This document shows positions 19,440-28,493 of a stretch of DNA of 64,000 nucleotides, piece by piece. A program made the position numbers and the translations under genes. The notes under the pieces are model-generated. The model ran no database searches and had not been told where the DNA came from. It was given only the letters and a program-made list of their open reading frames with translations. Every line of letters starts with the position of its first letter. Within the stretch, counting starts at the first letter, position 1. This DNA comes from Pseudomonas pergaminensis (lineage in GTDB: Bacteria > Pseudomonadota > Gammaproteobacteria > Pseudomonadales > Pseudomonadaceae): contig NZ_CP078013.2 in assembly GCF_024112395.2 (NCBI RefSeq), forward strand, positions 558,001 through 622,000, read 5' to 3'.

Positions 19440-20434
19440 TGCGCACAGGTTTCGCCCTGGCGATCCTGATGTTGAGCGGGTGGGTGGCCACCGAGGTGGT
19501 TGCCGCACCCGTGGCTGAGCTAAAGCGGGTGTCCGAGCACCCGGTGGACGGCATGCGCGGCGGTAATCTGTCGGGGCTGGCACTGTGTGGCAACGACTTG
19601 TGGACGGTCTCCGACCGCGATGACGACCAGATCTACCGCCTGGATATCAGCGCGCCGACCTGGCAGGCCGAAGCCGTGAAGATCGACGTGCCGCCGGTGC
19701 CTGAATCCGGGCTGCCGTGGGGGTTGCGTTCGCGCACCAAGGCCGCTTCGTTCATTCGCGGTGGCGACCTGGACTTTGAAGGCATCACCTGCGACGCCGC
19801 CGGTAACCGCTATATTGTCAGCGAAGCCCATGCGGCGGTGCTGCAAGTGCCGGTCACGGGCGCGCCTGAGTGGTTGAAAATCGACCCAGGCATGGTGCGT
19901 GAAGCGCGGGCCAGCGGCATGTTGCTGCACTTCAATGCGTTGTTTGAAGGCCTGGCGATCAACCCGCAAGGCAATCAGATTTGGTTGGCGGCCGAGCGTG
20001 AGCGGCGCGGGCTGATTTCGATCAAGCGTCCGCAAAGCCTGTGGGGCTGTGACGGTCCCTGCGTATTGCTGAGTGAGGCCGGCCAGGAAATGCAGCCGGC
20101 CAAGTTCACCGATGCCAAGGCCGTGTCCAAGGACTTCGCCGACCTGGCGCTGTTCAACGGCAAACTGTTTACCCTGGAGCGCAATGCGTTCCAGATTTGC
20201 CGGCGTGATGCGGTCACCGCCAAGGTCGAGCTGTGCTGGTCGTTTGCCGACGAGACGCTGACACCCGAGCGGCGTTATCCCCAGCCCTATGGCCTGGCAG
20301 AAGCCCTGGTGGTCGATGCCGAGGGTGCCTGGCTGGGCATCGACAATAATTTCGGCCCGCGTGCCGATGGTGAAAAACGCCCCGTGGTCTATCGTTTCGC
20401 CGCCCCTGCCGGTGGCTGGAGCGCCCAGCCATGA
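19439..20434 (+). CDS. Exported esterase-like phytase family protein
   Basis: 331 residues with a signal peptide (about 22 residues, ending VVAA-PV). The rest is a beta-propeller-like protein with ISGLALCGNDLWTVSDRDDD near the start and GLAEALVVDAEGAWLGIDNNFG near the end, the pattern of the esterase-like activity of phytase family (PF13449). It should be periplasmic. Substrate unknown. Its ATG overlaps the TGA of parE (TGATG), so it is translationally coupled to parE, and parC follows after 73 bp. Why such a gene is wedged between the topoisomerase IV subunits is not known. Confidence 0.8.
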   Translation: MRTGFALAILMLSGWVATEVVAAPVAELKRVSEHPVDGMRGGNLSGLALCGNDLWTVSDRDDDQIYRLDISAPTWQAEAVKIDVPPVPESGLPWGLRSRTKAASFIRGGDLDFEGITCDAAGNRYIVSEAHAAVLQVPVTGAPEWLKIDPGMVREARASGMLLHFNALFEGLAINPQGNQIWLAAERERRGLISIKRPQSLWGCDGPCVLLSEAGQEMQPAKFTDAKAVSKDFADLALFNGKLFTLERNAFQICRRDAVTAKVELCWSFADETLTPERRYPQPYGLAEALVVDAEGAWLGIDNNFGPRADGEKRPVVYRFAAPAGGWSAQP

Positions 20435-20507
20435 GCCCCTGTTTTTTTGAATTGACCCGGTGCAACGGCAGTTCCGTTGCGCCATACCAGACCATGATGA
20501 GGCCCGC

Positions 20508-22772
20508 ATGAGTGACATCCTCGCAGACAGCTTAGATGGCGTAGAACGCCGGTCGCTGGCTGACTTCACCGAAAATGCCTACCTCAACTACTCCATGTAC
20601 GTGATCATGGACCGTGCCTTGCCGCATATCGGCGACGGCCTGAAGCCCGTACAACGGCGCATCATCTACGCCATGAGTGAGTTGGGCCTGGACGCTGATT
20701 CCAAGCACAAGAAGTCGGCGCGAACCGTCGGTGACGTGCTCGGTAAGTTCCACCCCCACGGCGATTCGGCGTGCTACGAAGCCATGGTGCTGATGGCCCA
20801 GCCGTTCAGCTATCGCTACACGTTGGTGGACGGCCAGGGTAACTGGGGTGCGCCGGATGATCCCAAGTCGTTCGCCGCCATGCGTTATACCGAAGCCCGC
20901 CTGTCGCGTTATTCGGAAGTGCTGCTCAGCGAATTGGGCCAGGGCACCGCGAACTGGGGCCCGAACTTTGACGGCACCCTCGAAGAACCCCTGGTGTTGC
21001 CGGCACGTTTGCCGAACATCCTGCTCAATGGCACCACCGGTATTGCCGTGGGCATGGCCACCGACGTACCGCCGCACAACCTGCGCGAAGTCGCCAGCGC
21101 TTGCGTACGCCTGCTGGATGAGCCGAAAGCCACGGTCGAACAGCTCTGCGAGCATATCCAGGGCCCGGACTACCCGACCGAAGCGGAAATCATCACGCCG
21201 CGTGCCGACCTGCTGAAAATGTACGAAACCGGCAAGGGCTCGGTGCGCATGCGTGCCGTGTACCACGTCGAAGATGGCGACATTATTGTCACCGCGCTGC
21301 CGCACCAGGTATCGGGCGCCAAAGTGCTGGAGCAAATCGCCGCGCTGATGCAGGCCAAACCGTCGAAACTGCCGCAAGTTGCCGACCTGCGTGACGAGTC
21401 CGACCACGAAAACCCGTGCCGCATCGTGATCATCCCGACCAACAGCCGGGTCGATCACGAAGTGCTGATGCAGCACCTCTTTGCCAGCACGGACCTGGAG
21501 TCCAGCTACCGGGTCAACGTCAATATCATTGGCCTGGATGGCAAACCGCAGCTGAAAAACCTGCGCAACCTGCTGGTGGAGTGGCTGGAGTTCCGCGTGC
21601 AGACCGTGCGTCGCCGCCTGCAATTCCGCCTCGACAAGGTCGAGCGCCGCTTGCACCTGTTGGACGGCTTGTTGATCGCCTACCTCAACCTGGATGAAGT
21701 GATCCACATCATTCGTACCGCCGAGCACCCGAAAGCCGAGCTGATCGCGCGTTTCGAGCTCAGCGAGATCCAGGCGGACTACATCCTCGACACCCGCTTG
21801 CGTCAGTTGGCACGACTGGAAGAAATGAAGCTGCGCGACGAACAGGACGCGTTGCTCAAGGAACAAGCCAAGCTGCAAGCGTTGCTGGGCAGCGAGGCCA
21901 AGCTCAAGAAGCTGGTGCGCAGCGAGCTGATCAAAGACGCCGAAACCTATGGCGACGACCGTCGCTCGCCGATCGTCGAGCGCGCTGAGGCGAAAGCGCT
22001 GACCGAGACCGAACTGCTGCCGAACGAGAAAATTACCGTCGTTCTGTCGGAAAAGGGTTGGGTTCGTTCCGCCAAGGGGCATGATATTGACGCCACTGGT
22101 TTGTCGTATAAGGCGGGTGACGGGTTCAAGACCGCCGCCGCCGGGCGTTCCAACCAGTTTGCGGTGTTTATTGACTCCACTGGGCGCAGTTATTCGGTGC
22201 CGGCGCACACCTTGCCGTCTGCACGAGGGCAGGGCGAGCCATTGACCGGGCGCCTGACGCCGCCGCCAGGGGCGAATTTCGAGTGCGTGCTGCTGCCGGA
22301 CGATGATGCGCTGTACGTGATCGCCTCCGACGCGGGCTACGGGTTTGTGGTGAAAGGTGAAGACCTGCAGGCCAAGAACAAGGCCGGCAAGGCCTTGCTG
22401 AGCTTGCCGAACAACGCCAAGGTGATCCTGCCGCGGCCGGTGGACGACCGTGAGAGCAACTGGCTGGCGTCGGTCACCACCGAAGGTCGCTTGCTGGTGT
22501 TCAAAATCAGCGACCTGCCGCAGTTGGGTAAAGGCAAAGGCAACAAGATCATTGGTATTCCCGGCGAGCGCGTGGCCAGTCGCGAAGAGTACGTGACCGA
22601 TATCGCGGTAATCCCGGAAGGCGCGACGTTGGTGCTTCAGGCCGGTAAACGTACCCTGTCGTTGCGTCCTGACGACCTTGAGCATTACAAGGGTGAGCGC
22701 GGTCGGCGTGGTAACAAATTGCCTCGTGGCTTCCAGCGCGTGGATGCTTTGTTGGTGGAAACGCCGGTTTAA
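20508..22772 (+). CDS. parC: DNA topoisomerase IV subunit A
   Basis: 754 residues, the same length as in P. aeruginosa. The active-site Tyr is residue 127 in [11 protein letters not shown], and the quinolone pocket [15 protein letters not shown] shows Ser87 and Glu91, the sensitive-type residues. The C-terminal part holds the degenerate beta-pinwheel repeats. The ATG at 20508 is chosen over the in-frame TTG-type extension since [15 protein letters not shown] matches the family start. Confidence 0.98.
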   Translation: MSDILADSLDGVERRSLADFTENAYLNYSMYVIMDRALPHIGDGLKPVQRRIIYAMSELGLDADSKHKKSARTVGDVLGKFHPHGDSACYEAMVLMAQPFSYRYTLVDGQGNWGAPDDPKSFAAMRYTEARLSRYSEVLLSELGQGTANWGPNFDGTLEEPLVLPARLPNILLNGTTGIAVGMATDVPPHNLREVASACVRLLDEPKATVEQLCEHIQGPDYPTEAEIITPRADLLKMYETGKGSVRMRAVYHVEDGDIIVTALPHQVSGAKVLEQIAALMQAKPSKLPQVADLRDESDHENPCRIVIIPTNSRVDHEVLMQHLFASTDLESSYRVNVNIIGLDGKPQLKNLRNLLVEWLEFRVQTVRRRLQFRLDKVERRLHLLDGLLIAYLNLDEVIHIIRTAEHPKAELIARFELSEIQADYILDTRLRQLARLEEMKLRDEQDALLKEQAKLQALLGSEAKLKKLVRSELIKDAETYGDDRRSPIVERAEAKALTETELLPNEKITVVLSEKGWVRSAKGHDIDATGLSYKAGDGFKTAAAGRSNQFAVFIDSTGRSYSVPAHTLPSARGQGEPLTGRLTPPPGANFECVLLPDDDALYVIASDAGYGFVVKGEDLQAKNKAGKALLSLPNNAKVILPRPVDDRESNWLASVTTEGRLLVFKISDLPQLGKGKGNKIIGIPGERVASREEYVTDIAVIPEGATLVLQAGKRTLSLRPDDLEHYKGERGRRGNKLPRGFQRVDALLVETPV

Positions 22773-22788
22773 CGCGTATTAGAGCCCT

Positions 22789-22814
22789 CGATCTACGATT
22801 TAACCCGTAGATCG
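22789..22814. other. Inverted repeat after parC
   Basis: CGATCTACG and CGTAGATCG form a perfect nine-base stem with an eight-base loop just after the parC stop. No U-run follows, so it is a weak candidate for an intrinsic terminator or an mRNA-protecting hairpin. Confidence 0.5.
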
Positions 22815-22821
22815 ACGCTTT

Positions 22822-22872
22822 GGCGCTGGAGTCATGGCGCATATTCACGGATGATATGGCCTTTCCAGCGCC
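22822..22872. other. Second inverted repeat after parC
   Basis: GGCGCTGGA at 22822 and TCCAGCGCC at 22864 are perfect nine-base arms around a 33-base loop, directly after the hairpin at 22789. The two together occupy most of the gap before the PqiC-type gene; no promoter with clear boxes is visible. Confidence 0.45.
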
Positions 22873-22945
22873 GGCGTGGCCGAGCGTGTTTAGGTTATTT
22901 TTAGTATTACATTGTGGTTCGCCTTGTGGCAGCCACCTGGATGGG

Positions 22946-23659
22946 ATGATGACTGCTCCACGCCTTCCTTTTATTTTCATGCTCGCTGGCCTTTTGGGGC
23001 TGGCGGGTTGCAGCACACACCAGCCGGTGTCGCTGTACCAGCTGGACAGCGGAAGTCCGGCTCAGCCAGCACAAACCGCTGGCATGGCGGTTTTGCTGGG
23101 TCCGGTAGTCGTGGCTGACTACCTGCAACGTGAAACCCTCCTGCAACGTCAGAATGACGGCAGCCTGCAAGGTTCCACCGATGGTCGTTGGGCGGGCAGC
23201 TTGTCCTCCGACATCAACCAGTTGATGTTGCGCCAGGTGGCAGGCCAGTTGGACAGCCAGCGCGTAGTGCTGGCGCCCGCACCCCCCGGCTTCACCCCGG
23301 ATGTGCAGGTGCTGCTGACCATCACCCGGCTTGATTCAGGTACGTCGCAACCGGCGATCCTCGATGCACAATGGCGTTTGATCGACCGTCGCGGCCAGGT
23401 GCGTGATAACCGTATCGTGCACTTGCAGGAACAACACACCGGCACCACCGCGTCCCAGGTCCAGGCTCAGGGCGTATTGTTGCAGCATCTGGCTCGGCAG
23501 TTGTCGGTGGCGCTCAAGCCTTTGGCCAACCAGCCGCCGATTGCCGAGGCACCCCGCAAGCAGAGCGCCCCGGCGCAGGCCAAGCCGGCAGAGCCGCGGA
23601 AGCCGAAAATGCCGATGGCCACGCCGATCCGTACGGATATGGAAGTGTTCAGGTTCTGA
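22946..23659 (+). CDS. PqiC family lipoprotein (ABC-type transport auxiliary)
   Basis: 237 residues with a lipobox LAGC (Cys22, then Ser, an outer-membrane type signal). The conserved body includes LLGPVVVADYLQRETLLQR and GRWAGSLSSDINQLMLRQVAGQL, typical of PqiC/ABC_trans_aux. In E. coli PqiC forms the outer-membrane end of the PqiB lipid-transport needle. Here no pqiA or pqiB is adjacent, so it is an orphan. The C-terminus is Pro/Lys/Ala-rich. Start: ATG 22946 (or 22949); both have weak ribosome-binding sites. Confidence 0.8.
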   Translation: MMTAPRLPFIFMLAGLLGLAGCSTHQPVSLYQLDSGSPAQPAQTAGMAVLLGPVVVADYLQRETLLQRQNDGSLQGSTDGRWAGSLSSDINQLMLRQVAGQLDSQRVVLAPAPPGFTPDVQVLLTITRLDSGTSQPAILDAQWRLIDRRGQVRDNRIVHLQEQHTGTTASQVQAQGVLLQHLARQLSVALKPLANQPPIAEAPRKQSAPAQAKPAEPRKPKMPMATPIRTDMEVFRF

Positions 23660-23677
23660 TCTGAATGGCAGACAAAC

Positions 23678-23707
23678 AAAAGGCCCGCTGAATCAGCGGG
23701 CCTTTTT
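23678..23707. terminator. Bidirectional intrinsic terminator
   Basis: AAGGCCCGCTGA then TCAGCGGGCCTT with A-run before and T-run after, between the convergent genes for the PqiC lipoprotein and the YtjB-like protein. Works on both strands. Confidence 0.85.
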
Positions 23708-23730
23708 CGTTGGCTTGAAACCTACCCCCT

Positions 23731-23760
23731 GTAGGAGCCGGGTTGCCGGCGATCCCTACA
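23731..23760. repeat. Single REP-like unit
   Basis: GTAGGAGCCGGGTTGCCGGC, the same core as the paired elements, but here alone; GATCCCTACA after it may be the remnant of the inverted partner. It follows the terminator at 23678. Confidence 0.55.
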
Positions 23761-23772
23761 GAGGGGCGGTGA

Positions 23773-25275
23773 TCAGCCCTTGGTGCGGGTCTCATGCATC
23801 CGCGCCAACTGACGCTCCAGCATCGAGGGGTACGGCTCCATCAAACGCTCCACACAACTGGCACCCTCGGGGCTGGCAATCGGGCGGATACGCGCGCGCT
23901 GGCGGATCAGCGTGTCTTCACTGATCTTGCGCTCCACCAGCAGCAGGTTGCGGCTGTGTTGCGACAGGGCCAGGGCATCCTGGGCAATCTCGGTGAGCAA
24001 CAGGTCGATCTGGCTCATGCCGAACAAATCGTCGCCGACCGTCAGGCCCAGCTGCAATTGCAGGGTGATGCCGCTGTCCGCCACTTCGATCTGCAATTCA
24101 TGGCCCAGGGCGCGCAGCAGCTCGCCGCAGCAAATGGCGTTGGTCAGGTAGTCTTCGCCGCTGTCTTCGCTGTGGAACAGCATCAGCGTGCTGCCATCGT
24201 TCAGAGTATGCAGCTCGCCCTGGTACAGCGATGCGGCCTGGTCGAGGCAGTCACGATAGCGTTCCAGTAGCTCGGTCAGGCGTGCGCGTGGCAGGCGGCG
24301 CAGTTGGTCCTGGGCACCCATTTGCACGGCCAGTACGGCGCTGAACTGGGGCTCGGTGCTCTTCACCGGCGCCGGTTTGGCGGCAACGGCCGGCGCGCCG
24401 GCCGAGGTGTCGCGCAGGTCGGCGAAGGGGTCTTCGTCGTCCAGCTCGTCCTCTTCGGCCTTGAACGCCTGGCGGGTGGCAGGCTTCAGGCCCGCCACCG
24501 GAGCGTCTCGCACTTCAAACTCGGGCTCGTCGTCGTAGTCGGCGTCGAACTCAGGCTCGGGCTCCACTTCGCGCACAACCGGTTCCGGGGCGAAACTGGC
24601 GTGAAGCTGGCGCGCCAGGTCGCCGATCTCATCCTGGCGGTCGGTGGCCGGGGTGTGTTCGTCAATGTCCCGCAGCCAGATGCGCAGTTGCATCAAGGGC
24701 GTAGAGATATGCCGACCCAGGCGCAAACTCAGGGCCAAGGCCAATGCCAGCAGGATCGCGCTGAGGATGCCCATGCTTTGCAGGCTGATGGTCATCGGCT
24801 GCTGGAATTGCTGCATATCCAGGCTGATGCGCAGTTGGCCGGCCTTCACATCCTGAAACGTAATGTTGCTCTGGTAGAGGCCTTCGGCTTCACCCAGCAG
24901 GCCGTTTTTCGGGCGTTGCCCGGCTTCGGCCATGATCCGGTTGTCCACGCTGTAGATGGCGGCGTGGGCCACCAGCGGGTTCTTGGTCAGGTTGTTGAGC
25001 AGCACGTTGAGGCTGAGGATGTCATTGGACACCAACAACTCAGTCGCCGAGGTGGCGGTCTGGGTGGTCAAGCTCTCGCCCAGGGCGTCGGCCTGCTCGT
25101 GCATGGCCTGCTTGAACTGCAAACCCATCACGCAGGCGTAGATCACCAGGGCCAGGGCGACCAGGATCACGTTATGGCTGGCGATGCGTAATGCGATCGG
25201 TACACGGCGGTGGCGCAGTGCCCGGAAGATCAGCAGGAAGAAATTATCGGTTTTTACTGGCGTGGGCCGGTTCAC
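23773..25275 (-). CDS. AhpA/YtjB family membrane protein with a cyclase-like C-terminal domain
   Basis: About 500 residues. There is a membrane segment near residues 31-52, a periplasmic stretch of about 115 residues, and a second membrane segment near 167-187 followed by a HAMP-like region (LGRHISTPLMQLRIWLRDID). An acidic, Pro-rich linker comes next, then a globular region from about 310 with LLERYRDCLDQAASLYQGEL and LNDGSTLMLF, which resembles the class III nucleotide cyclase fold but lacks the first metal Asp. Catalysis is therefore unlikely. Start: the GTG at 25275 fits a promoter ending about 30 bp upstream; a longer frame to 25338 would begin inside that promoter. It is divergent from serB, as in E. 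coli (ytjB/serB). Confidence 0.7.
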   Translation of the reverse strand: MNRPTPVKTDNFFLLIFRALRHRRVPIALRIASHNVILVALALVIYACVMGLQFKQAMHEQADALGESLTTQTATSATELLVSNDILSLNVLLNNLTKNPLVAHAAIYSVDNRIMAEAGQRPKNGLLGEAEGLYQSNITFQDVKAGQLRISLDMQQFQQPMTISLQSMGILSAILLALALALSLRLGRHISTPLMQLRIWLRDIDEHTPATDRQDEIGDLARQLHASFAPEPVVREVEPEPEFDADYDDEPEFEVRDAPVAGLKPATRQAFKAEEDELDDEDPFADLRDTSAGAPAVAAKPAPVKSTEPQFSAVLAVQMGAQDQLRRLPRARLTELLERYRDCLDQAASLYQGELHTLNDGSTLMLFHSEDSGEDYLTNAICCGELLRALGHELQIEVADSGITLQLQLGLTVGDDLFGMSQIDLLLTEIAQDALALSQHSRNLLLVERKISEDTLIRQRARIRPIASPEGASCVERLMEPYPSMLERQLARMHETRTKG

Positions 25276-25310
25276 TTGCGCTCGGCTCTTGGTCCGTGAA
25301 GTTGACGCGC

Positions 25311-25338
25311 AGTATAGCGACAGCCCTAGGGCCGGCAA
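25311..25338 (-). promoter_or_regulatory. Sigma-70-like promoter for the YtjB-family gene
   Basis: Read on the minus strand: TTGCCG, a 16-base spacer, and TATACT. It points at the GTG start at 25275, leaving a short leader, and overlaps the longest possible upstream frame, which supports the shorter start. Confidence 0.5.
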
Positions 25339-25408
25339 AGCGCTGGCTGTGCCCGATGGTCACTGAAAGTGGGTAGAATGCGGTTTTTTTCCAGCCTGGG
25401 GGTGCGCC

Positions 25409-26623
25409 TTGCGCGAAATTGTCCTGATTAACATCACTGGTGAAGACCGCCCGGGTCTTACTGCGGCTATTACGGGAGTGCTGGCCCAGGGTGGTGTGAA
25501 CATTCTCGACATCGGCCAGGCGGTGATCCACGACACCCTGTCGTTCGGCATCCTGGTCGAGATCCCGAGCACGGAACAGGCGTCTTCGGTACTCAAGGAC
25601 ATCCTGTTTACGGCGTACAAGCTGGACCAGCAAGTGCGTTTTACCCCAGTGTCCGAAGAGGATTACCAGCAATGGGTCGCGGGCCAGGGCAAAAAACGCC
25701 ACATCGTGACGCTGCTGACCCGCAAGGTCACTGCTGAGCAACTGCAGCGCGTCAGCTCCATCACCGCGCAATATGGCCTGAACATCGACCACATCGACCG
25801 TCTGTCGGGTCGCATGCCGCTGGATACGCCGGCCGACCAGGGCAAGGGCTGCATCGAGTTCTCCGTGCGCGGTGAGCCGGCCGACCCACAAGCCTTGCGT
25901 GCCGAGTTCCTCAGCGTGGCCCAGGAGCTGAACGTCGATATCGCCTTCCAGGAAGATTCGCTATTCCGTCGCAACCGTCGCCTGGCGGTGTTCGACATGG
26001 ACTCCACGCTGATCGAAGCCGAAGTCATCGACGAGCTGGCCAAGGCTGCCGGCGTAGGCGAGCAGGTTTCCGAGATTACCGAGCGCGCCATGGCCGGTGA
26101 ACTCGACTTCCGCGCCAGCTTCAAAGAGCGCCTTGCGCTGCTCAAGGGCCTGGACGTGAGCGTGCTGGATTCCATCGGCGCCTCCCTGCGCCTCACCGAA
26201 GGTGCCGAAACCCTGTTCGCCGAACTCAAGCGCCTGGGCTACAAGACTGCCATCCTGTCTGGCGGCTTCACCTACTTCGCCAAGCAATTGCAGGCCAAGC
26301 TGGGTATCGACTATGTGTTCGCCAATGAGCTGGAAGTGGTGGATGGCAAGGTGACCGGCGTGGCCGTGGAGCCGATTGTCGACGCGCAGCGCAAGGCGGA
26401 CCTGTTGAAGGAGTTGGCCCACAAGGAGGGGTTGCGCCTGGAGCAGACCATTGCGGTCGGCGACGGTGCGAATGACTTGCCGATGCTGGCAATTGCCGGG
26501 TTGGGTGTTGCGTTCCGTGCCAAGCCGTTGGTGAAGCAGTCGGCCAAGCAGGCGATTTCGACGCTGGGGCTCGATGGCGTGCTGTATCTGCTGGGCTTCC
26601 GCGACCGCGACGGCCAGCTCTAG
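25409..26623 (+). CDS. serB: Phosphoserine phosphatase
   Basis: 404 residues, longer than E. coli SerB because two ACT-like regulatory domains precede the HAD phosphatase. The catalytic DxD motif is FDMDSTLIEAEVIDELA near residue 195; the Ser/Gly motif AILSGGFTYFA and VGDGANDLPML complete the HAD signature. It makes L-serine from phosphoserine. Start: TTG at 25409, with GGGGGTG upstream, giving MREIVLINITGEDRPG, which is the family start; no in-frame ATG lies nearby. The ACT domains suggest amino-acid feedback or assembly control. Confidence 0.95.
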   Translation: MREIVLINITGEDRPGLTAAITGVLAQGGVNILDIGQAVIHDTLSFGILVEIPSTEQASSVLKDILFTAYKLDQQVRFTPVSEEDYQQWVAGQGKKRHIVTLLTRKVTAEQLQRVSSITAQYGLNIDHIDRLSGRMPLDTPADQGKGCIEFSVRGEPADPQALRAEFLSVAQELNVDIAFQEDSLFRRNRRLAVFDMDSTLIEAEVIDELAKAAGVGEQVSEITERAMAGELDFRASFKERLALLKGLDVSVLDSIGASLRLTEGAETLFAELKRLGYKTAILSGGFTYFAKQLQAKLGIDYVFANELEVVDGKVTGVAVEPIVDAQRKADLLKELAHKEGLRLEQTIAVGDGANDLPMLAIAGLGVAFRAKPLVKQSAKQAISTLGLDGVLYLLGFRDRDGQL

Positions 26624-26645
26624 GTAGAAACGCGGTAAATAAAGG

Positions 26646-26730
26646 TGGGAGCGGGCTTGCTCGCGAATGCGGTGGTTCAGTCACTGATCTGTCGACTGAT
26701 GCTCCGTATTCGCGAGCAAGCCCGCTCCTA
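26646..26730. repeat. REPIN-like inverted pair (GTGGGAGCGGGC type)
   Basis: GTGGGAGCGGGCTTGCTCGC plus its inverted copy ending in CCGCTCCTA, GTGGG-type ends outermost, between the convergent genes serB and psd. Closely similar in sequence to the element at 8460. Confidence 0.8.
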
Positions 26731-26744
26731 CATTGGGTTTTGGG

Positions 26745-27605
26745 TCAGGCTTTCGGCAGTGCAATACCCTGGCCCATCTGCACCGGCGAACCGGCTACCA
26801 GTGCTTCTGCCCATTTCACCTGATCCGGCCCGAACAACACAATCGCGGTCGAACCCAGCTTGAAGCGACCCAGCTCCGCACCTTTCTCCAGGTGGATCGG
26901 CGCACGTGCGGCCTCGTCGTAGCGGAAGGTTTTCAGCTCGCGCTTCGGCGGTGTCACCAGGCCGGCCCATACGGTTTCAATCGACGCGACGATCATCGCG
27001 CCCACCAACACGACAGCCATCGGGCCGCGCTCGGTGTCGAAAATGCAGGCAACACGCTCATTGCGCGCGAACAGCTCTGGAACGTTTTCGGCAGTGGTCT
27101 GGTTTACCGAAAAGATACGGCCCGGGATGTAGACCATTTCCCGCAGAGTGCCGGCCAGTGGCATGTGCACACGGTGGTAGTCCTTCGGCGACAGATAGAC
27201 CGTCGCGAAGTCACCGCCCATGAACGGCGCCGACAAGGCCGCGTCCCCACCCAGCAGTTCCAGCACGCTGAAGCTGTGACCCTTGGCCTGGAACACACGG
27301 CCATGTTCGATCGGGCCAAGCTGGCTGACCGCGCCGTCGGCAGGGCTCAACACCGCTCCAGGGGTCTGATCCAATGGGCGGGCGCCGTCTTTCAATGCAC
27401 GGGTGAAGAAGGCATTGAAGTGCTCGTAAGCGGTCAGGTCCTCAACCAGGGCTTGGGACATGTCCACTTGATAGCGCTTGGCGAACCAGCTGGTGAAGGC
27501 GTTCTTGAACCAGCGCACACGGCACTCGGCAACGCAGCCGGCCAGGCGCGACAGCAAGTGGTGCGGTAGCAAGTATTGGCTGAGGATAAACAACTGCTTT
27601 TTCAT
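26745..27605 (-). CDS. psd: Phosphatidylserine decarboxylase proenzyme
   Basis: 286 residues. The self-cleaving LGST motif is at residues 250-253 ([11 protein letters not shown]); Ser252 becomes the pyruvoyl group of the alpha chain. It decarboxylates phosphatidylserine to phosphatidylethanolamine at the inner membrane. [13 protein letters not shown] with the catalytic His is present. It lies 15 bp downstream of rhdA on the same strand and is probably co-transcribed with it. Confidence 0.97.
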   Translation of the reverse strand: MKKQLFILSQYLLPHHLLSRLAGCVAECRVRWFKNAFTSWFAKRYQVDMSQALVEDLTAYEHFNAFFTRALKDGARPLDQTPGAVLSPADGAVSQLGPIEHGRVFQAKGHSFSVLELLGGDAALSAPFMGGDFATVYLSPKDYHRVHMPLAGTLREMVYIPGRIFSVNQTTAENVPELFARNERVACIFDTERGPMAVVLVGAMIVASIETVWAGLVTPPKRELKTFRYDEAARAPIHLEKGAELGRFKLGSTAIVLFGPDQVKWAEALVAGSPVQMGQGIALPKA

Positions 27606-27620
27606 AACTGTCCTTAAACC

Positions 27621-28436
27621 TTAAATCTCGACGGGGGTGTCGGGGTGATTGCCCCATTCGCCCCAGGAACCGGCATAACCTTTGACCCGCGGATAACCGA
27701 GCGCCTTGGCCACAAGGTAGGTGAAGCCAGAGCGGTGGTGAGTCTGGCAGTGGGTGATGATTTCTTTGTCTTTGGTCAGCCCGAGGTCTTCGAGGATCTG
27801 CGGCATGTCGCGACGGATGCGCAGGTTGCGCGCCTTGTCCATGCCGGCCGTCCATTCGAAGTTCACTGCGCCGGGGATGTGCCCGCCTTTGGCTGCGAGC
27901 ACTTTTTCGCCGGAGTACTCCAGCGGGCCGCGCGCGTCCCAGATGCCCAGGTCGGCGGCGCCCAGGCGGCTTTGCAGGTATTCGCGGGTGGCGGTAGGGC
28001 CGTCGTGCAGCGTGAGGCTGACCGGGCCGCCGACAGGGACGGGCACCTCGGTGGAGACCGGGTGTTGGTCCGCCAGCCACGCAAGCAAGCCGCCGTCGAG
28101 GTAGTGGTATTTCGGGTGGCCGATCACGTCGAGCATCCAGATGAACCGCCCGGCCCAGCCGCCGCCTTCGTCGTCGTAGACCACGTAGGTGGCGTCAGGG
28201 GTGTGGCCCAATTCGCCGAACAGTTTTTCCAGCTCGGCCTTGCTGGGCAGCAAGCCGGGAGCCGGTGGCTGGCCCAGTTGGGTGCGCTTGGGGTCAACGA
28301 AATGCGCGCCGGGGATATGCCCTTCGGCGTAGCGGGCGGCACTGGTGAGGTCCACCAGAATCAGGTGTTCGGCATCGAGGCGACCAAGCAGGTCGCTGGG
28401 TTCGATCACCAGCGGCAAGCCAGAGAAGTCAGGCAT
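27621..28436 (-). CDS. rhdA: Thiosulfate sulfurtransferase (tandem rhodanese)
   Basis: 271 residues with two rhodanese domains. The active site loop is HCQTHHRSGFT, with catalytic Cys230, exactly as in Azotobacter RhdA; the first domain is inactive. It transfers sulfane sulfur, for example from thiosulfate to cyanide, which fits a genus that can make cyanide. Start: ATG 28436, with AGGAG upstream; the longer frame to 28490 lacks one. Downstream lies psd. Confidence 0.93.
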   Translation of the reverse strand: MPDFSGLPLVIEPSDLLGRLDAEHLILVDLTSAARYAEGHIPGAHFVDPKRTQLGQPPAPGLLPSKAELEKLFGELGHTPDATYVVYDDEGGGWAGRFIWMLDVIGHPKYHYLDGGLLAWLADQHPVSTEVPVPVGGPVSLTLHDGPTATREYLQSRLGAADLGIWDARGPLEYSGEKVLAAKGGHIPGAVNFEWTAGMDKARNLRIRRDMPQILEDLGLTKDKEIITHCQTHHRSGFTYLVAKALGYPRVKGYAGSWGEWGNHPDTPVEI

Positions 28437-28493
28437 GTGAGGTCTCCTGGGCACAAATGTTGGCGATAAAGGAGGGCGATTGTAGCGCAAGCA

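Noticed and set aside
20532..22685. Long open frame on the minus strand opposite parC (717 codons)
   Set aside because: It is the antisense shadow of parC: high GC keeps the opposite frame open, no ribosome-binding site, and the product is rich in His/Arg/Gln without a family match.
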